From assembly GCF_001898325.1 (NCBI RefSeq), contig NZ_MKTR01000012.1, forward strand, positions 1 to 64,000: a DNA stretch of 64,000 bases, in the 5' to 3' direction. Source of the stretch: Microbacterium sp. 67-17. Lineage in GTDB: Bacteria; Actinomycetota; Actinomycetes; Actinomycetales; Microbacteriaceae. The notes beneath the pieces are model-generated. The model was not told the origin of the DNA, made no database searches, and saw only the letters and a program-made list of their open reading frames with translations. The translations under genes were made by a program, and so were the position numbers. Numbering within the stretch: the stretch's first letter is position 1; each line of letters starts with the position of its first letter. Positions 1-10,050 of the stretch are shown piece by piece.

Positions 1-117
1 GTGACCACGAACTGGAAACAAGCCCTCGAACAACTCGCACTCGCCTACCCCGACCGCATCACCCCCTACCTCTAACCACCAACACCAACCCGCTTACACA
101 GAAGACTTGACAAGCCC
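1..117 (+). mobile_element. Right end of an IS256-type insertion sequence (element runs off the left edge)
   Basis: Frame 1 is open from the window edge to a TAA at 73-75 and encodes a tail ending in YPDRITPYL. It resembles the C-terminal W..AL.QL.. ..DR. pattern of IS256-family transposases as I remember them. After the stop comes CTTACACAGAAGACTTGAC (93-111) and CAAGCCC to about 117, which looks like an IS256-family terminal inverted repeat. The family assignment is inference. The direct observation is that the neighbouring HNH gene loses similarity exactly at this junction. The other end and target duplication lie outside the window. Confidence 0.65.
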
Positions 118-1350
118 CAACGGTGCCGTGTTCGTCACCGAGGTTTCGCCACCGTCAGCCCACGGCACCGAGTGATCGATCTGACACTGGGAGGCGGGTT
201 TCCCGCATCCCGGGCCCATGCACCGGTCAGCCCGCCACTTCACGAGCTTCGTCAGCTCCGGTGGTGGCCGATACTTTGTGCGCCCCACCGAGACCACGGC
301 CCCGGTTTCGGGGTGGGTGAGCACCCGCATCCACCCTGAGGCGCCACCTGCCAGTTCCCGGGCGGTGTCGATCGGGATCGGACCGACCCCCTCCACCTCC
401 GCCGGATCCGTCACACCCTCAACACCGAGGAGCGCCAGGGCGGGGACGGTGACGACCACGGTCGCGCGGATCCCCCGCGCCTGCTCCGGGTGCTGAGGCA
501 CTGTCCCATCGATGAGGAGGTCGCAGAACACGTCAGCACGAATCTCATCCAACGACCGTTCCGACCCATCCCCCCGCTCCCCACCGCGGGTGGTTCCACG
601 GTCGTGGTCACGGATCACCACCGCTTTCTGCGTGACCCGCCCGAAGATCGCGTGGGCTTCCACCGACGGGACCAAAGCGTGCACCCACGACATCGAATCC
701 CCCACCGGCTCCACCACGATCCGCCGCCCCCGCACCGCGGCCTGGTGACGTTCCGTGAGCGTGGGGGCGGTTTCCCGGTCGATCAGGCGGCGTAGCGCCC
801 GCCGGAACGACCCCACCGGCAACGATTCCGCAAGCCCCAACGCCCGCCCCACCAACCGTCCCGCAAGATCAGGGTCCAACCCGTCCAGGTCATCGACCAG
901 GATCTCCGCATGCCGCACGGTCACCCCCGCACGGGAGAGCGACTCCAACACCGTCGGGTACGAGTGGACGAGGGACTCCGCGCGGGCAAGCATCATGCCC
1001 GCCGCGTTCTCCGTCACCCGCAACGCTGCGGCGAGCTCGAGGCGGAGGGAGCGCATCACCAGCTCCCGGGACCCACCCCCATACCGGGTGACATCATCCA
1101 GGGCCTCAAGGCGGAGGTCATCGACCCTGGCGAACCGTTGCCCAGCGAACACCGCCTCCAAATCAGACGCCTCCAGCACCAGGGCGACAGCATCCGGACG
1201 CGGCGGCACCCACCCGGCCACCTCCGCATCCCACTCCCGCACATCCTGTTCGTAGAGGAACGCGTCAGCATCCGGACCATCGGGCCACTGACCCGAATCA
1301 CCCGCACCAACCGCTTGCATACCCCCGACACTACGAGGGGGGTACGACAT
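94..1350 (-). pseudogene. DUF222/HNH endonuclease-type gene, 3' end cut by the IS
   Basis: A long N-terminal DUF222 region is followed by the start of a C-terminal HNH domain (CMGPGCGKPASQCQIDH, then VPWADGG). Such proteins are common multicopy, repeat-like genes in actinobacteria; their cellular role is not established. After NTAP the expected LCRRHH-type second half of the HNH motif is missing: the frame runs into the IS inverted repeat and stops at 94-96 (tail LGLVKSSV). The nuclease core therefore lacks its final metal-binding His and is probably inactive. The start used is ATG at 1350; an internal ATG at 1320 is also possible. GC and codon use match the neighbours. Confidence 0.8.
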
Positions 1351-1393
1351 TCAGACCCCGGGCCTCACGAGCCACGAGTGATTGACTTGGCGA

Positions 1394-1855
1394 GTGAACC
1401 TGAGCCCGTGCCTCGCTCGTGATATGGCGGATCTGACGACGTTCCTGGCCGGAGCAGACTTGACGATCAGCGGCATCGATGAACCGGGAGTACAAATCTG
1501 GGTCGAGTGAGACACCGCCGGAGAAATCGTCGGAAGCACGGGTTACGAGCTCAGCGGAGATGGTGACCACGCGCTCATTCGGAGTGTTGCCGTAGCCAGT
1601 CCAGTTCGCTCCCGCGGCCGCGGAAAGGCCCTCGCACGCTTCGCTCTCGCTCGGGCAGCCGAAGGAGGCGCGAAACGTGCGTGGCTGTTCAGCCGTCGCT
1701 CTGGCCCGTTCTGGCAGCAGTTGGGTTTTGAGCCTGCCGACAGGTACGAACTTGCAGACGCGCTAGCGAACACCCATCAGGTGCGGCTCTTCCAGCAGAC
1801 CGGGCAACTGCACAACGAACGGGCCTGGTCGCGGGCGCTTACCCCTCAAGGTTGA
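1394..1855 (+). pseudogene. GNAT N-acetyltransferase pseudogene with an in-frame TGA
   Basis: Read in one frame from GTG 1394 to TGA 1853-1855, the translation looks like a complete short GNAT protein of about 153 residues: an opening VNLSPCLARDMADLTTFL, a central IRSVAVASPVRSRGRG (acetyl-CoA pyrophosphate loop R-x-x-G-x-G/A), and WLFSRRSGPFWQQLGF near the end. A TGA at 1508-1510 interrupts it after WVE, where relatives normally read on. The reading frame is otherwise intact, so the loss is recent or reflects one sequencing error. No clear ribosome site precedes the GTG. It converges on kdpE and overlaps its last 17 bases. Confidence 0.75.
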
Positions 1856-2519
1856 GTCGGTAGCCCATACCCGATTCAGTCAACAGGTGGACCGGGTGGC
1901 CGGGGTCGACCTCCAGCTTCTTGCGCAGCTGCGAGATGTAGAGACGCAGGTAGCCGGTATCGGTGACCTGCTCGGTCCCCCAGAGGGTCTTCAGTAGCGT
2001 CTGCCGTGTTACCAGGCTTCCGGGGTTTCGGGCGAGGAACTCGAGCATCCGCCATTCGGTCGGAGTCAGATGAACACGGGAGCCGCGGCGCCGAACACTC
2101 TTGGCTGACAGATCGACCTCGACATCCCCGAAACGCACCACGGATTCGCCCGCCGGTGCCGATGATGACCGTCGTGTCAGTGCGCGCAGGCGTGCGAGGA
2201 GCTCATCGATCTGGAAGGGCTTGGTGACGTAATCGTCTGCGCCGGCATCCAGCGCTTCGACCTTGTCGGCGGAACCCGAACGTCCCGACACGACGATGAT
2301 CGGCACCTCGCTCCAGCCGCGAATGGCGTGGATGACCCCAACCCCGTCAAGGTGCGGCATCCCGAGATCGAGCATGATCACGTCGGGGTGCTCCTTGGCG
2401 GCGAGCGCTATTGCCGCCGGTCCGTCTGGCGCCGCCACGACGTCGTAACCGTGCGCGGCGAGAGTGATGCGCACGGCCCGCACGAGTTGCGGGTCGTCGT
2501 CTGCGACCAGGACCTTCAC
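1839..2519 (-). CDS. kdpE: KdpE, potassium-responsive OmpR-family response regulator
   Basis: 226 aa. The receiver domain (about 1-115) has the acidic DDD at 7-9, phospho-acceptor Asp51 in IMLDLGMP, and Lys in YVTKPF. The C-terminal winged helix (about 130-225) shows LTPTEWRMLEFL and GYRLNLEG. KdpE is known to activate the kdp promoter after phosphorylation by KdpD under K+ limitation or osmotic stress. Its ATG overlaps the kdpD stop by 4 nt (ATGA at 2516-2519), indicating translational coupling. It is the last gene of the operon and converges with the GNAT pseudogene. Full length for the family. Confidence 0.95.
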   Translation of the reverse strand: MKVLVADDDPQLVRAVRITLAAHGYDVVAAPDGPAAIALAAKEHPDVIMLDLGMPHLDGVGVIHAIRGWSEVPIIVVSGRSGSADKVEALDAGADDYVTKPFQIDELLARLRALTRRSSSAPAGESVVRFGDVEVDLSAKSVRRRGSRVHLTPTEWRMLEFLARNPGSLVTRQTLLKTLWGTEQVTDTGYLRLYISQLRKKLEVDPGHPVHLLTESGMGYRLNLEG

Positions 2520-5047
2520 GACGCCACACCCCTCCGCTCGGCGACAGCCGCATCGTCATCCCCGACCATAGGCGCGGTGCCAAGCTCCACCACCATCGTC
2601 AGGCCCCCGCCCGGGGTGTCCTCAGCCATCAAGGTCCCGCGCATCCCCTCGGTGAAACCGCGAGAGAGCGCAAGCCCCAACCCGAGCCCCGTCGTGTTGT
2701 CGGTGTCGCCCAGCCGTTGGAACGGCGTGAACATGTCCGATCGACGATCCGTCGAGATGCCAGGACCACGGTCGATGACCCGCACCTGAACGCGATCACC
2801 GAGAACGCTGGTCGTCACTCTCACCGCGGTGCCGACCGGCGAGTGACGCTGCGCATTGGTGAGCAGGTTGACGACGACGCGCTGCAGCAACACCGGGTCG
2901 GCGAGCACGTCCGGCACCTCGACATCCAGAGCGAGCTCTACCTCGGTCGGGCCCAGGCCGAGTTCGTCGAGTGAGGCGAGCACGACGTCTCCGACATCCG
3001 TCGACGTCAGCGAGACGGCGAGTGCTCCGGCCTCGATCCGGCTGACATCGAGCAAGTCCGTGAGAAGCCGCGAGAGGGTGTTGAGACTCTCGAGGGCAGT
3101 GTCCAGCAGGTCAGCGCGGTCCTGTTCACCGAGCGCGGCGCCCGCGGTGCGAAGCCCGCCGACAGCGGCGAGCGCGGCAGCGAGGGGACGACGAAGGTCA
3201 TGGCTCACCGCTGAGAGGAGGGCGCTGCGGACCTGATCGGCTTCGGCAAGGATGTCGGCTGCCCGGGCGGTCTCCTGAAGTGCTGTCTGCTCGAGCGCGG
3301 CATCCAGCTGGGCTACCACAACACCCAAGAGGCGCCGCTCCGATGCGTCAAGATCGCCGCCATGAAGTTCCAACGTCGCGCGCTCGCCGATAGGCACGTC
3401 ACTGTGACGCCCGTTCAGCAGCGGCTCGCCGTCGGTTGCGAGCACGTCGCCTGATTCGGCGACGAGGCGGGCGCCCGACATCCCGAACGCCTCACGCGCA
3501 CGTGCAACGAGGGCCGGAACGGCGCCTTGACCGCGCAGGACCGAGCCCGCGACAGTCCCGATGAGCTCGGCTTCGGCGGTCGCGCGCCTGGCATGACGCG
3601 CCGCACGAGCCGCTCGATCGACGACGAGACTGACGAGAATCGCGATGATCACGTACAGGACGAGGGCCCAGGCGTTACGTGGGTCCGCAATCGTGATCGT
3701 GTACAACGGCTCGACGAAGAAGAAGTTGAGCGTGAGTCCCGACATGATCGCGGCGAACACAGCCGGCCAGATTCCCCCGACCAATGCCACAGCGACGACG
3801 AGCAGCTGATAGGCAAGCACATCGGCAGTGATGCTGTCTTGATCCCGGATCGCAGTCAGCAGCCAGGTGAGCAGTGGGCCACCGCTGACGGCGAGCGCGA
3901 AACCCAGGATGCGGCGGCGGATGCTCAGCGCCCCACCCTTCAGCCGGGGAAGCGAAAACCGGCTACCGGCGGCGGCATGAGTGACCATGTGAACATCGAT
4001 GTCACCGGACTCACGAATGACGGTTGCCCCGATCCCCGGCCCGGTCAGCGCCGACGCGAGTCGACCGCGCCGACTGACACCGATGACCAGCTGGGTCGCG
4101 TTGACGGATCGAGCGAACTGCACCAGCGCCGTTGGGATGTCGTCGCCGACAACCTGGTGATAGGTCCCCCCGAGGCTCTCGGTGAGGGTTCGCTGCGCCT
4201 CGAGCGCGCCGGGAACCGCGCCGCGAAGACCGTCCTGGCTGCTCACGTGCACGGCGAGCATCTCACCCCCGGCAGAGCGAGCAGCGATCCTTGCGCCCCG
4301 ACGGATGAGAGTCTCCCCCTCCGGCCCGCCTGTGATGGCGACCACGACGCGCTCGCGCGCCTGCCAGGTCCCGCTGATCCCGTGCTCCTGACGGTAGGAC
4401 TGCAGGGCACTGTCAACCTCGTCGGCGAGCCAGAGCAGGGCGAGTTCACGCAGCGCCGTGAGGTTCCCGAGGCGGAAATAGTTGGAGAGCGCGGCATCGA
4501 CGCGCTCGGCCGGATACACGACACCCATGGCGAGGCGATCGCGCAGCGTCTGCGGAGCGAGGTCGACGACTTCGATCTGGTCGGCGTCGCGCACCACGGC
4601 GTCCGGCACCGTCTCGCGTTGCACGACACCGGTGATCTTCTCGACAACACCGCCCAGCGACTCGATGTGCTGAACGTTGAGAGTCGTGATCACATCGATT
4701 CCCGCTGCGCGCAGGACCTCCACATCCTGCCAACGCTTCTCGTTGACAGAGCCGGGCGCGTTGGTGTGAGCGAGTTCGTCGACCAATGCGACGGCCGGTT
4801 GGCGACTCAACACTGCCTCGAGGTCCATCTCGGTCAACGCGGTGCCACGGTGGTTCACCGCCTTACGCGGCATGACCTCAAGCCCCTCGGTCAGGGCAGC
4901 GGTGGCGGCGCGACCGTGGGTTTCGACGATGGCGATGACGACGTCGAGTCCCTCACTCAACAGTCGTCGACCTTCCTCGAGCATCTCGTAGGTCTTGCCG
5001 ACACCGGGCGCGGCGCCCAGCAAGACCCGCAACGATCCGCGCTTCAT
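2516..5047 (-). CDS. kdpD: KdpD, potassium sensor histidine kinase
   Basis: 843 aa membrane sensor kinase. It begins with the KdpD domain carrying Walker A GAAPGVGKTYEML (about 11-23), then a UspA-like nucleotide-binding domain (about 230-360), a block of four closely spaced membrane helices (about 385-490), a GAF-like segment, and a HisKA/HATPase core with the phospho-accepting His in SHDLRRPLAA and G-boxes DRGPGIS and GLGLGLALSRG. It phosphorylates KdpE and may dephosphorylate it when K+ is adequate. It starts 50 nt after kdpC and overlaps kdpE by 4 nt. Nothing essential is missing. Confidence 0.95.
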   Translation of the reverse strand: MKRGSLRVLLGAAPGVGKTYEMLEEGRRLLSEGLDVVIAIVETHGRAATAALTEGLEVMPRKAVNHRGTALTEMDLEAVLSRQPAVALVDELAHTNAPGSVNEKRWQDVEVLRAAGIDVITTLNVQHIESLGGVVEKITGVVQRETVPDAVVRDADQIEVVDLAPQTLRDRLAMGVVYPAERVDAALSNYFRLGNLTALRELALLWLADEVDSALQSYRQEHGISGTWQARERVVVAITGGPEGETLIRRGARIAARSAGGEMLAVHVSSQDGLRGAVPGALEAQRTLTESLGGTYHQVVGDDIPTALVQFARSVNATQLVIGVSRRGRLASALTGPGIGATVIRESGDIDVHMVTHAAAGSRFSLPRLKGGALSIRRRILGFALAVSGGPLLTWLLTAIRDQDSITADVLAYQLLVVAVALVGGIWPAVFAAIMSGLTLNFFFVEPLYTITIADPRNAWALVLYVIIAILVSLVVDRAARAARHARRATAEAELIGTVAGSVLRGQGAVPALVARAREAFGMSGARLVAESGDVLATDGEPLLNGRHSDVPIGERATLELHGGDLDASERRLLGVVVAQLDAALEQTALQETARAADILAEADQVRSALLSAVSHDLRRPLAAALAAVGGLRTAGAALGEQDRADLLDTALESLNTLSRLLTDLLDVSRIEAGALAVSLTSTDVGDVVLASLDELGLGPTEVELALDVEVPDVLADPVLLQRVVVNLLTNAQRHSPVGTAVRVTTSVLGDRVQVRVIDRGPGISTDRRSDMFTPFQRLGDTDNTTGLGLGLALSRGFTEGMRGTLMAEDTPGGGLTMVVELGTAPMVGDDDAAVAERRGVAS

Positions 5048-5097
5048 GGGATCACCCTAGTTTCCGCATCCGTCCTCACGAGTTTCTGCATCCGTGC

Positions 5098-5718
5098 TCA
5101 TGGGTCGAGGGCATCGAGGGCGAGGTTCAGCGCCACCACGTTGACCCTCGGTTCGCCGAGGTACCCGAGGTCTCGATTCTCGGTGTACTGCGACACGAGC
5201 GCTGAAACCTCGCGCTCGTGTAGCCCGCGCGCCTCAGCGACACGCGCCACTTGAAGCTCGGCGTAGGCAGGACTGATGTGGGGATCAAGCCCCGACGCGC
5301 TCGCGGTCGCGGCATCGGCGGGGACCTCCGATTCGGCGACGTTCGCGAAAGCGGCGATTGAGGCTTTGCGCAGAGCGATGGCCTCGATGAGGTCAGGATT
5401 CTCCGGACCCCAGTTCGAGCCGCTCGAGGCGCCCGCGTCATACCCGTCGCCGGCAGCGGAGGGCCGCGACTGGAAGTACTCGGGAAGGGGGTTACCGTCG
5501 GCATCCGTGAACGATTGACCGATCAGCGCGCTGCCGACGACCTCGCCGGACCTGTCGGTCACCAGCGAACCTCCTGCTTGCCAGGGGAAGGCGAGCTGAC
5601 CGATTCCCGTGATGAGAGCCGTATAGCCGACACCGAGCACGACCGTGAAGACGAGCATCGCGCGGATCGCGACTGCCGCCTGGCGAAGGGTTGCTCGCGT
5701 GGTGTGACTGGTTGACAT
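5098..5718 (-). CDS. kdpC: KdpC, accessory subunit of the K+-transporting ATPase
   Basis: 206 aa. One N-terminal membrane helix (about 20-42, AMLVFTVVLGVGYTALITG) anchors an outside domain with the family signature ALIGQSFTDADGNPLPEYFQSRPS and LDPHISP. KdpC stabilises the KdpFABC complex and raises nucleotide affinity of KdpB. The gene follows kdpB by 20 nt; a purine-rich GGGAGAAACGC lies just before its ATG. The Ser-rich stretch GYDAGASSGSNWGPEN is usual in this family. Confidence 0.95.
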   Translation of the reverse strand: MSTSHTTRATLRQAAVAIRAMLVFTVVLGVGYTALITGIGQLAFPWQAGGSLVTDRSGEVVGSALIGQSFTDADGNPLPEYFQSRPSAAGDGYDAGASSGSNWGPENPDLIEAIALRKASIAAFANVAESEVPADAATASASGLDPHISPAYAELQVARVAEARGLHEREVSALVSQYTENRDLGYLGEPRVNVVALNLALDALDP

Positions 5719-5738
5719 TGCGTTTCTCCCAGGGGTGA

Positions 5739-7898
5739 TCAGAAGCCAGGAACGAGGCTGATGACGAGATCGATCAGCTTGATCCCGATGAACGGGGCAA
5801 TCACGCCGCCCAGGCCATAGATGAGCAGGTTTCGGCTGAGCACGCGGGATGCCGACGCCGGCCGGTAGGTGACACCGCGCAGTGCGAGCGGGATGAGAAA
5901 GACGATGACGACCGCGTTGAAGATGATCGCGCTCGTCACCGCCGAGGCCGGTGAGCTCAGTTGCATGATGTTCAGGGCCGCGAGGCCCGGGAACACACCC
6001 ATGAACATCGCCGGGATGATCGCGAAGTACTTCGCGATGTCGTTGGCAAGCGAAAAGGTCGTGAGCGAACCGCGCGTGATAAGCAGTTGCTTCCCGATAC
6101 GGACGATGTCGATCAACTTGGTCGGATCGCTGTCGAGGTCGACCATGTTGCCGGCTTCCTTCGCCGCCGAGGTGCCGGTGTTCATCGCAACCCCGACATC
6201 AGCCTGCGCGAGCGCCGGAGCATCGTTGGTGCCATCCCCCGTCATCGCGACCAGACGCCCACCGGCCTGCTCCCGCTTGATGAGAGCGAGCTTGTCTTCC
6301 GGAGTCGCCTCGGCAAGAAAGTCATCGACCCCCGCTTCCCGCGCGATCGCCGCCGCGGTGATGGGGTTGTCTCCCGTGATCATCACGGTACGGATACCCA
6401 TCGCGCGAAGTTCCTCGAACCGTTCGCGCAGACCCTCTTTCACGACATCCTTCAGGTGCACAACGCCCAGAACCGTTCCCACCGTGCCCGTCAGGGTCGC
6501 CACGACCAGCGGGGTTCCGCCCGACGCTGCGATGCGGTCGGCTTCGGTAGCGACCTGCGCGCGTGCCTGTGTGTCGGGCGCCGCACCGGATTGATCGAGC
6601 CACGCCAGCACGGCGCTTCCGGCGCCTTTTCGCACCAGCGTCCCGTCTGCAAGGTCGAGCCCCGACATCCGCGTCTGCGCCGAGAAAGGAACCACAGTCG
6701 CGCCTTCCGGGAGGGAAACTCGGATGCCACGGGCCACGGCGAGGCCGACGATCGAAGCGCCCTCGGGAGTGGGGTCCGCCAGCGACGAGAGCGCCGCGAC
6801 CCGGGTGAGGTCAGCATCGGACACGCCGTCGAGGGGCGAGGTGTGGGTTGCGCGGCGGTTTCCGAACGTGATCGTGCCCGTCTTGTCGAGCAGGAGGGTG
6901 GTGACGTCCCCAGCCGCTTCGACTGCCCGACCCGACATGGCCAGCACGTTGCGCTGCACGAGGCGGTCCATCCCGGCGATACCGATCGCCGAAAGCAGCG
7001 CCCCGATCGTCGTCGGAATGAGGCATACCAGGAGCGCGACGAGGACCGTGATCGATACCGGAGAGGCAGCGTACGACGCGATCGGGTTGAGGGTCAGCAC
7101 GACCATGACGAACACGAATGACAGACTCGACAGCAGGATGCTCAGGGCGATCTCGTTGGGTGTCTTCTGACGCGCGGCTCCCTCTACGAGCGCGATCATG
7201 CGGTCGACGAATGTCTCACCGGGTTTCGATGTGATTCTCACGACGATCCGGTCGGAAAGCACGCGGGTACCGCCGGTGACGGCAGAGCGATCACCACCCG
7301 ATTCGCGCACAACAGGCGCTGACTCTCCGGTAATCGCAGATTCGTCGACTGTCGCAATCCCCGCGATGATGTCACCGTCGCCGGGGATGAGCTCCCCTGC
7401 CGCGACGATGACGACATCGCCGAGCGTGAGTTCTGCCGACGAGACCTCCACCGTCGACGCGCGCTCGGCCGCAGCATCCGACACGGAGTCATAGTCGCTG
7501 ACTCGCCGCGCCATCGTCGAGGTCCGCGTGCGCCGCAGCGTTGCCGCCTGCGCCTTGCCGCGTCCCTCGGCAACGGATTCCGCGAGGTTTGCGAACAGGA
7601 CAGTCAGCCAGAGCCAGATCGCGATCGCCCATGTGAACCCGAGGGGCACGGGAGTTCCGCCGGATGCCTCGGGCCCGCCGAGGAACGGCTCCGCGATCGC
7701 GATGGCGGTCGTCAGGGCTGCACCGACCCAGACCAGCAGCATGACGGGGTTACCCCACAGCGCCGCGGGGTTGAGCTTTCGCAACGCGCCGGGCAGCGCG
7801 GAGACCAGTTGGGCGCCGCTGAGCACGCGCGAGCTCCCAGGGTGCTCGGGTTGATCACCGCGAATCGCTGGTGTGTGTTCGTGGGTGGTACTGGACAT
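5739..7898 (-). CDS. kdpB: KdpB, P-type ATPase subunit of the K+ pump
   Basis: 719 aa from the ATG at 7898, chosen because it overlaps the kdpA stop (TGATG) and begins just before family similarity; the frame is open further upstream inside kdpA. Motifs in order: actuator TGES ([12 protein letters not shown]), phosphorylation site DKTGTIT with Asp at about 338, nucleotide-binding KGAGSAV, hinge MITGDN, and [10 protein letters not shown]. It hydrolyses ATP to drive K+ import through KdpA. An unusually long, low-conservation N-terminal tail of about 40 residues (His/Pro/Ser-rich) precedes the first helix. Confidence 0.95.
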   Translation of the reverse strand: MSSTTHEHTPAIRGDQPEHPGSSRVLSGAQLVSALPGALRKLNPAALWGNPVMLLVWVGAALTTAIAIAEPFLGGPEASGGTPVPLGFTWAIAIWLWLTVLFANLAESVAEGRGKAQAATLRRTRTSTMARRVSDYDSVSDAAAERASTVEVSSAELTLGDVVIVAAGELIPGDGDIIAGIATVDESAITGESAPVVRESGGDRSAVTGGTRVLSDRIVVRITSKPGETFVDRMIALVEGAARQKTPNEIALSILLSSLSFVFVMVVLTLNPIASYAASPVSITVLVALLVCLIPTTIGALLSAIGIAGMDRLVQRNVLAMSGRAVEAAGDVTTLLLDKTGTITFGNRRATHTSPLDGVSDADLTRVAALSSLADPTPEGASIVGLAVARGIRVSLPEGATVVPFSAQTRMSGLDLADGTLVRKGAGSAVLAWLDQSGAAPDTQARAQVATEADRIAASGGTPLVVATLTGTVGTVLGVVHLKDVVKEGLRERFEELRAMGIRTVMITGDNPITAAAIAREAGVDDFLAEATPEDKLALIKREQAGGRLVAMTGDGTNDAPALAQADVGVAMNTGTSAAKEAGNMVDLDSDPTKLIDIVRIGKQLLITRGSLTTFSLANDIAKYFAIIPAMFMGVFPGLAALNIMQLSSPASAVTSAIIFNAVVIVFLIPLALRGVTYRPASASRVLSRNLLIYGLGGVIAPFIGIKLIDLVISLVPGF

Positions 7899-9580
7899 CA
7901 GACAAGCCCTTCCGCCAGGGGTCCCAGCGTGAGTATGGGGAAGTAGGTGAGTGCCGTGACCACCACTGCCACGACAACGAGGAGACCGACGAACTGCGGT
8001 CGGTGGGTGGGGAGTGTCCCGACCGTCTCGGGCACGCGCTGTTGCGAGGCAAGGGTTCCCGCCAGTGCGAGCACGAGAACGATGGGGATGAATCTGCCGA
8101 GCAGCATCGCGGTGCCCAGTGCCGCGTTGAGCCACGGCGTGTTGGCCGTCAGACCTGCGAAGGCGGAGCCGTTGTTGTTGGCTGCCGAGGTGAAGGCGTA
8201 GATGACTTCGCTGAGTCCGTGGACGCCGGGATTCCAGATCGACGTGGACTCGACATCCGCTCGCACTGCCGGGATCGCAAAGCTCAGTGCGAGGCCGGAC
8301 AGGACGAGGGTCGGTGTCACGAGGATGTACAGGCTCGCAAGCTTCATCTCCGTCGGCCCGATGCGTTTGCCGACGTACTCTGGGGTGCGTCCGATCAGCA
8401 GGCCCCCGACGAACACGGCGATCACTGCGAGCACGAGCATTCCGTAGAGCCCTGATCCGACGCCGCCGGGCGCGATCTCGCCGAGCATCATGTTGATCAT
8501 CGGGATCATGCCGCCTAGCGCGGTATAGGAATCGTGCATCGAATTGACAGCGCCGGTACTCGTGAGGGTCGTTGCGCCGGCGAAGAGCGTCGATCCCCAG
8601 ATCCCGTACCGGGTCTCTTTGCCTTCCATCGCCGCTCCGGCAAGCTGCGGAGCACTACCCAGACCGAGCGACTCCACCCACGTCAAGACGGCGATCGAGA
8701 CGATCGCGATGACGCTCATCGCCGCGAGAATCGCGTATCCCTGGCGGTTGTCGCCGATCATCTTTCCGAAGGCTCGAGGCATCGCGACAGGGATCGCGAG
8801 CAAAAGCAGGATCTCGAACACGCTCGTCCACGGCGCCGGGTTCTCGAACGGATGTGCCGAGTTGGCGTTGAAGAATCCCCCACCGTTGGTGCCGAGCTCC
8901 TTGATGGCTTCCTGGCTAGCGACCGGACCGCCCGGGATCGTCTGAGTCGCTCCGGCGATCGTGTCCACGGCCGTGAACCCCGCGAAATTCTGAACGACGC
9001 CGGCAGTCAGGAGCGCGATTGCAGCAACGATGGCCAGCGGCAACAGCAGCCGAGTGATGCCGCGAATGAGGTCGACCCAGAAGTTCCCGATCGTGGGCGA
9101 GCCACGGCGGGCGAGTCCACGCACGAGAGCGACGGCAACGGCAATGCCGACAGCCGCCGAGACGAAGTTCTGAACCGCGAGTCCCGCGAGTTGGACGGTG
9201 TAGCCCAGGGTCGTCTCGGGTGAGTACGACTGCCAGTTCGTGTTGGTCACGAACGAGACAGCGGTGTTGAAGGCCAGCCCCTCGGGCACGGCAGGAAGAC
9301 CCAGCGAGTAGGGCAATACGGCCTGGAAACGCTGCATCGCGTAGACGACGAGAACGCCGACGGCAGAGAAGACGAGAACGCCCCGCGTGTAGGCCTGCCA
9401 TGTCTGCTCAGAGCGCGAATCGACTCCGATCAGCCGGTACACGCCTCGTTCGACGCGCCAGTCCTTCGTCGACGCGTAGGTGTGGGCTATCCAGTCACCG
9501 AGGGGGCGGTAGAGCAGGGCGAGGATCAGCAGCACGGTGCAGATCTGAAGGATGCCTGCCCAGATCGTCGAAGCGTCCAC
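7898..9580 (-). CDS. kdpA: KdpA, K+-channel-like subunit of the K+ pump
   Basis: 560 aa with about ten membrane helices. Selectivity-filter-type segments are visible: [38 protein letters not shown] and [13 protein letters not shown], the four pseudo-repeats that bind K+. It lies between kdpF (its ATG at 9580 follows the kdpF stop by 1 nt) and kdpB, which it overlaps by one base. Its length is normal for the family. KdpA acts in the cytoplasmic membrane with KdpB, KdpC and KdpF. Confidence 0.95.
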   Translation of the reverse strand: MDASTIWAGILQICTVLLILALLYRPLGDWIAHTYASTKDWRVERGVYRLIGVDSRSEQTWQAYTRGVLVFSAVGVLVVYAMQRFQAVLPYSLGLPAVPEGLAFNTAVSFVTNTNWQSYSPETTLGYTVQLAGLAVQNFVSAAVGIAVAVALVRGLARRGSPTIGNFWVDLIRGITRLLLPLAIVAAIALLTAGVVQNFAGFTAVDTIAGATQTIPGGPVASQEAIKELGTNGGGFFNANSAHPFENPAPWTSVFEILLLLAIPVAMPRAFGKMIGDNRQGYAILAAMSVIAIVSIAVLTWVESLGLGSAPQLAGAAMEGKETRYGIWGSTLFAGATTLTSTGAVNSMHDSYTALGGMIPMINMMLGEIAPGGVGSGLYGMLVLAVIAVFVGGLLIGRTPEYVGKRIGPTEMKLASLYILVTPTLVLSGLALSFAIPAVRADVESTSIWNPGVHGLSEVIYAFTSAANNNGSAFAGLTANTPWLNAALGTAMLLGRFIPIVLVLALAGTLASQQRVPETVGTLPTHRPQFVGLLVVVAVVVTALTYFPILTLGPLAEGLV

Positions 9581-9581
9581 C

Positions 9582-9671
9582 TTAGAACCTCTCCGGGTTC
9601 AGGAGCGCAACGATGAGATAGATGAGCGAAGCCACAGCGAGCGTGACGGCCAGCACAGAGAACACGATCAT
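9582..9671 (-). CDS. kdpF: KdpF, small stabilising subunit of the K+ pump
   Basis: 29 aa, a single membrane helix: begins [20 protein letters not shown] and ends ALLNPERF. The terminal LxxPE(R/K)F is the hallmark of KdpF, which stabilises the Kdp complex. The ATG overlaps the stop of the preceding 45-aa ORF (ATGA, 9668-9671), and the stop is followed at once by kdpA. Confidence 0.93.
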   Translation of the reverse strand: MIVFSVLAVTLAVASLIYLIVALLNPERF

Positions 9672-9805
9672 CGGCGCTCACCTGCGATCGGCAGGGTTGG
9701 AGCAGGGTCCGAAGACGGCCGGATCAGCCGCTCGACCCCCTTCGCGATCAGGCCGACAAGCGCGAACAGCGCCAGCGTCGCGGCCACAGAGATGACGTCG
9801 AGCAC
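9668..9805 (-). CDS. Small membrane protein, first gene of the kdp operon
   Basis: 45 aa starting with GTG at 9805: one hydrophobic helix (residues 4-21, VISVAATLALFALVGLIA), then a basic KGVERLIRP and a short polar tail. The start is supported by GGGAG 5 nt upstream and the stop by the 4-nt overlap with kdpF. From memory, a similar unnamed micro-protein precedes kdpF in other actinobacteria, so it may be a further subunit or a regulator; this is inference and no function is known. Confidence 0.75.
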   Translation of the reverse strand: MLDVISVAATLALFALVGLIAKGVERLIRPSSDPAPTLPIAGERR

Positions 9806-10050
9806 AGGGACTCCCGAGGTTGCTGTTGCGCCGTCGGATGACGGGCGCTCAACAGATGCAACCGCTCCCCCGCAGCGGGGTCGACGATCCTCACGGAATC
9901 CATACGCCCGCCGCCGACATGCTCACGGATCCTCGACAGCTCGTGCCGGTGGGACTCGAACCCCGCCCCACCGCCACTCCACGCGCCGCTCCGCAGCGCG
10001 CGGAGCCACCGGCGGCGTGGGCCCGAGTGTAAGTCTCGCCCACCAAAGCG
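9806..10050 (-). other. Hairpin-rich leader and promoter region of the kdp operon
   Basis: No convincing gene. On the kdp strand, in order: a hairpin GTGGGC..GAG/CTC..GCCCAC (10043-10017), a perfect hairpin GCTCCGC-5 nt-GCGGAGC (10006-9988), and an 18-bp copy of a tRNA T-arm (9963-9946). The kdp promoter and KdpE site are presumably here, but I could not assign a -10 box confidently. Confidence 0.5.

Noticed and set aside
3527..5254. 575-codon open frame antisense to kdpD and kdpC
   Set aside because: Composition-driven shadow of kdpD/kdpC; no start site, motif or codon bias of its own.
5739..8135. KdpB with an extra N-terminus (798 aa)
   Set aside because: The extra 79 codons lie in kdpA and read as out-of-frame sequence; the ATG at 7898 fits the kdpA/kdpB overlap.
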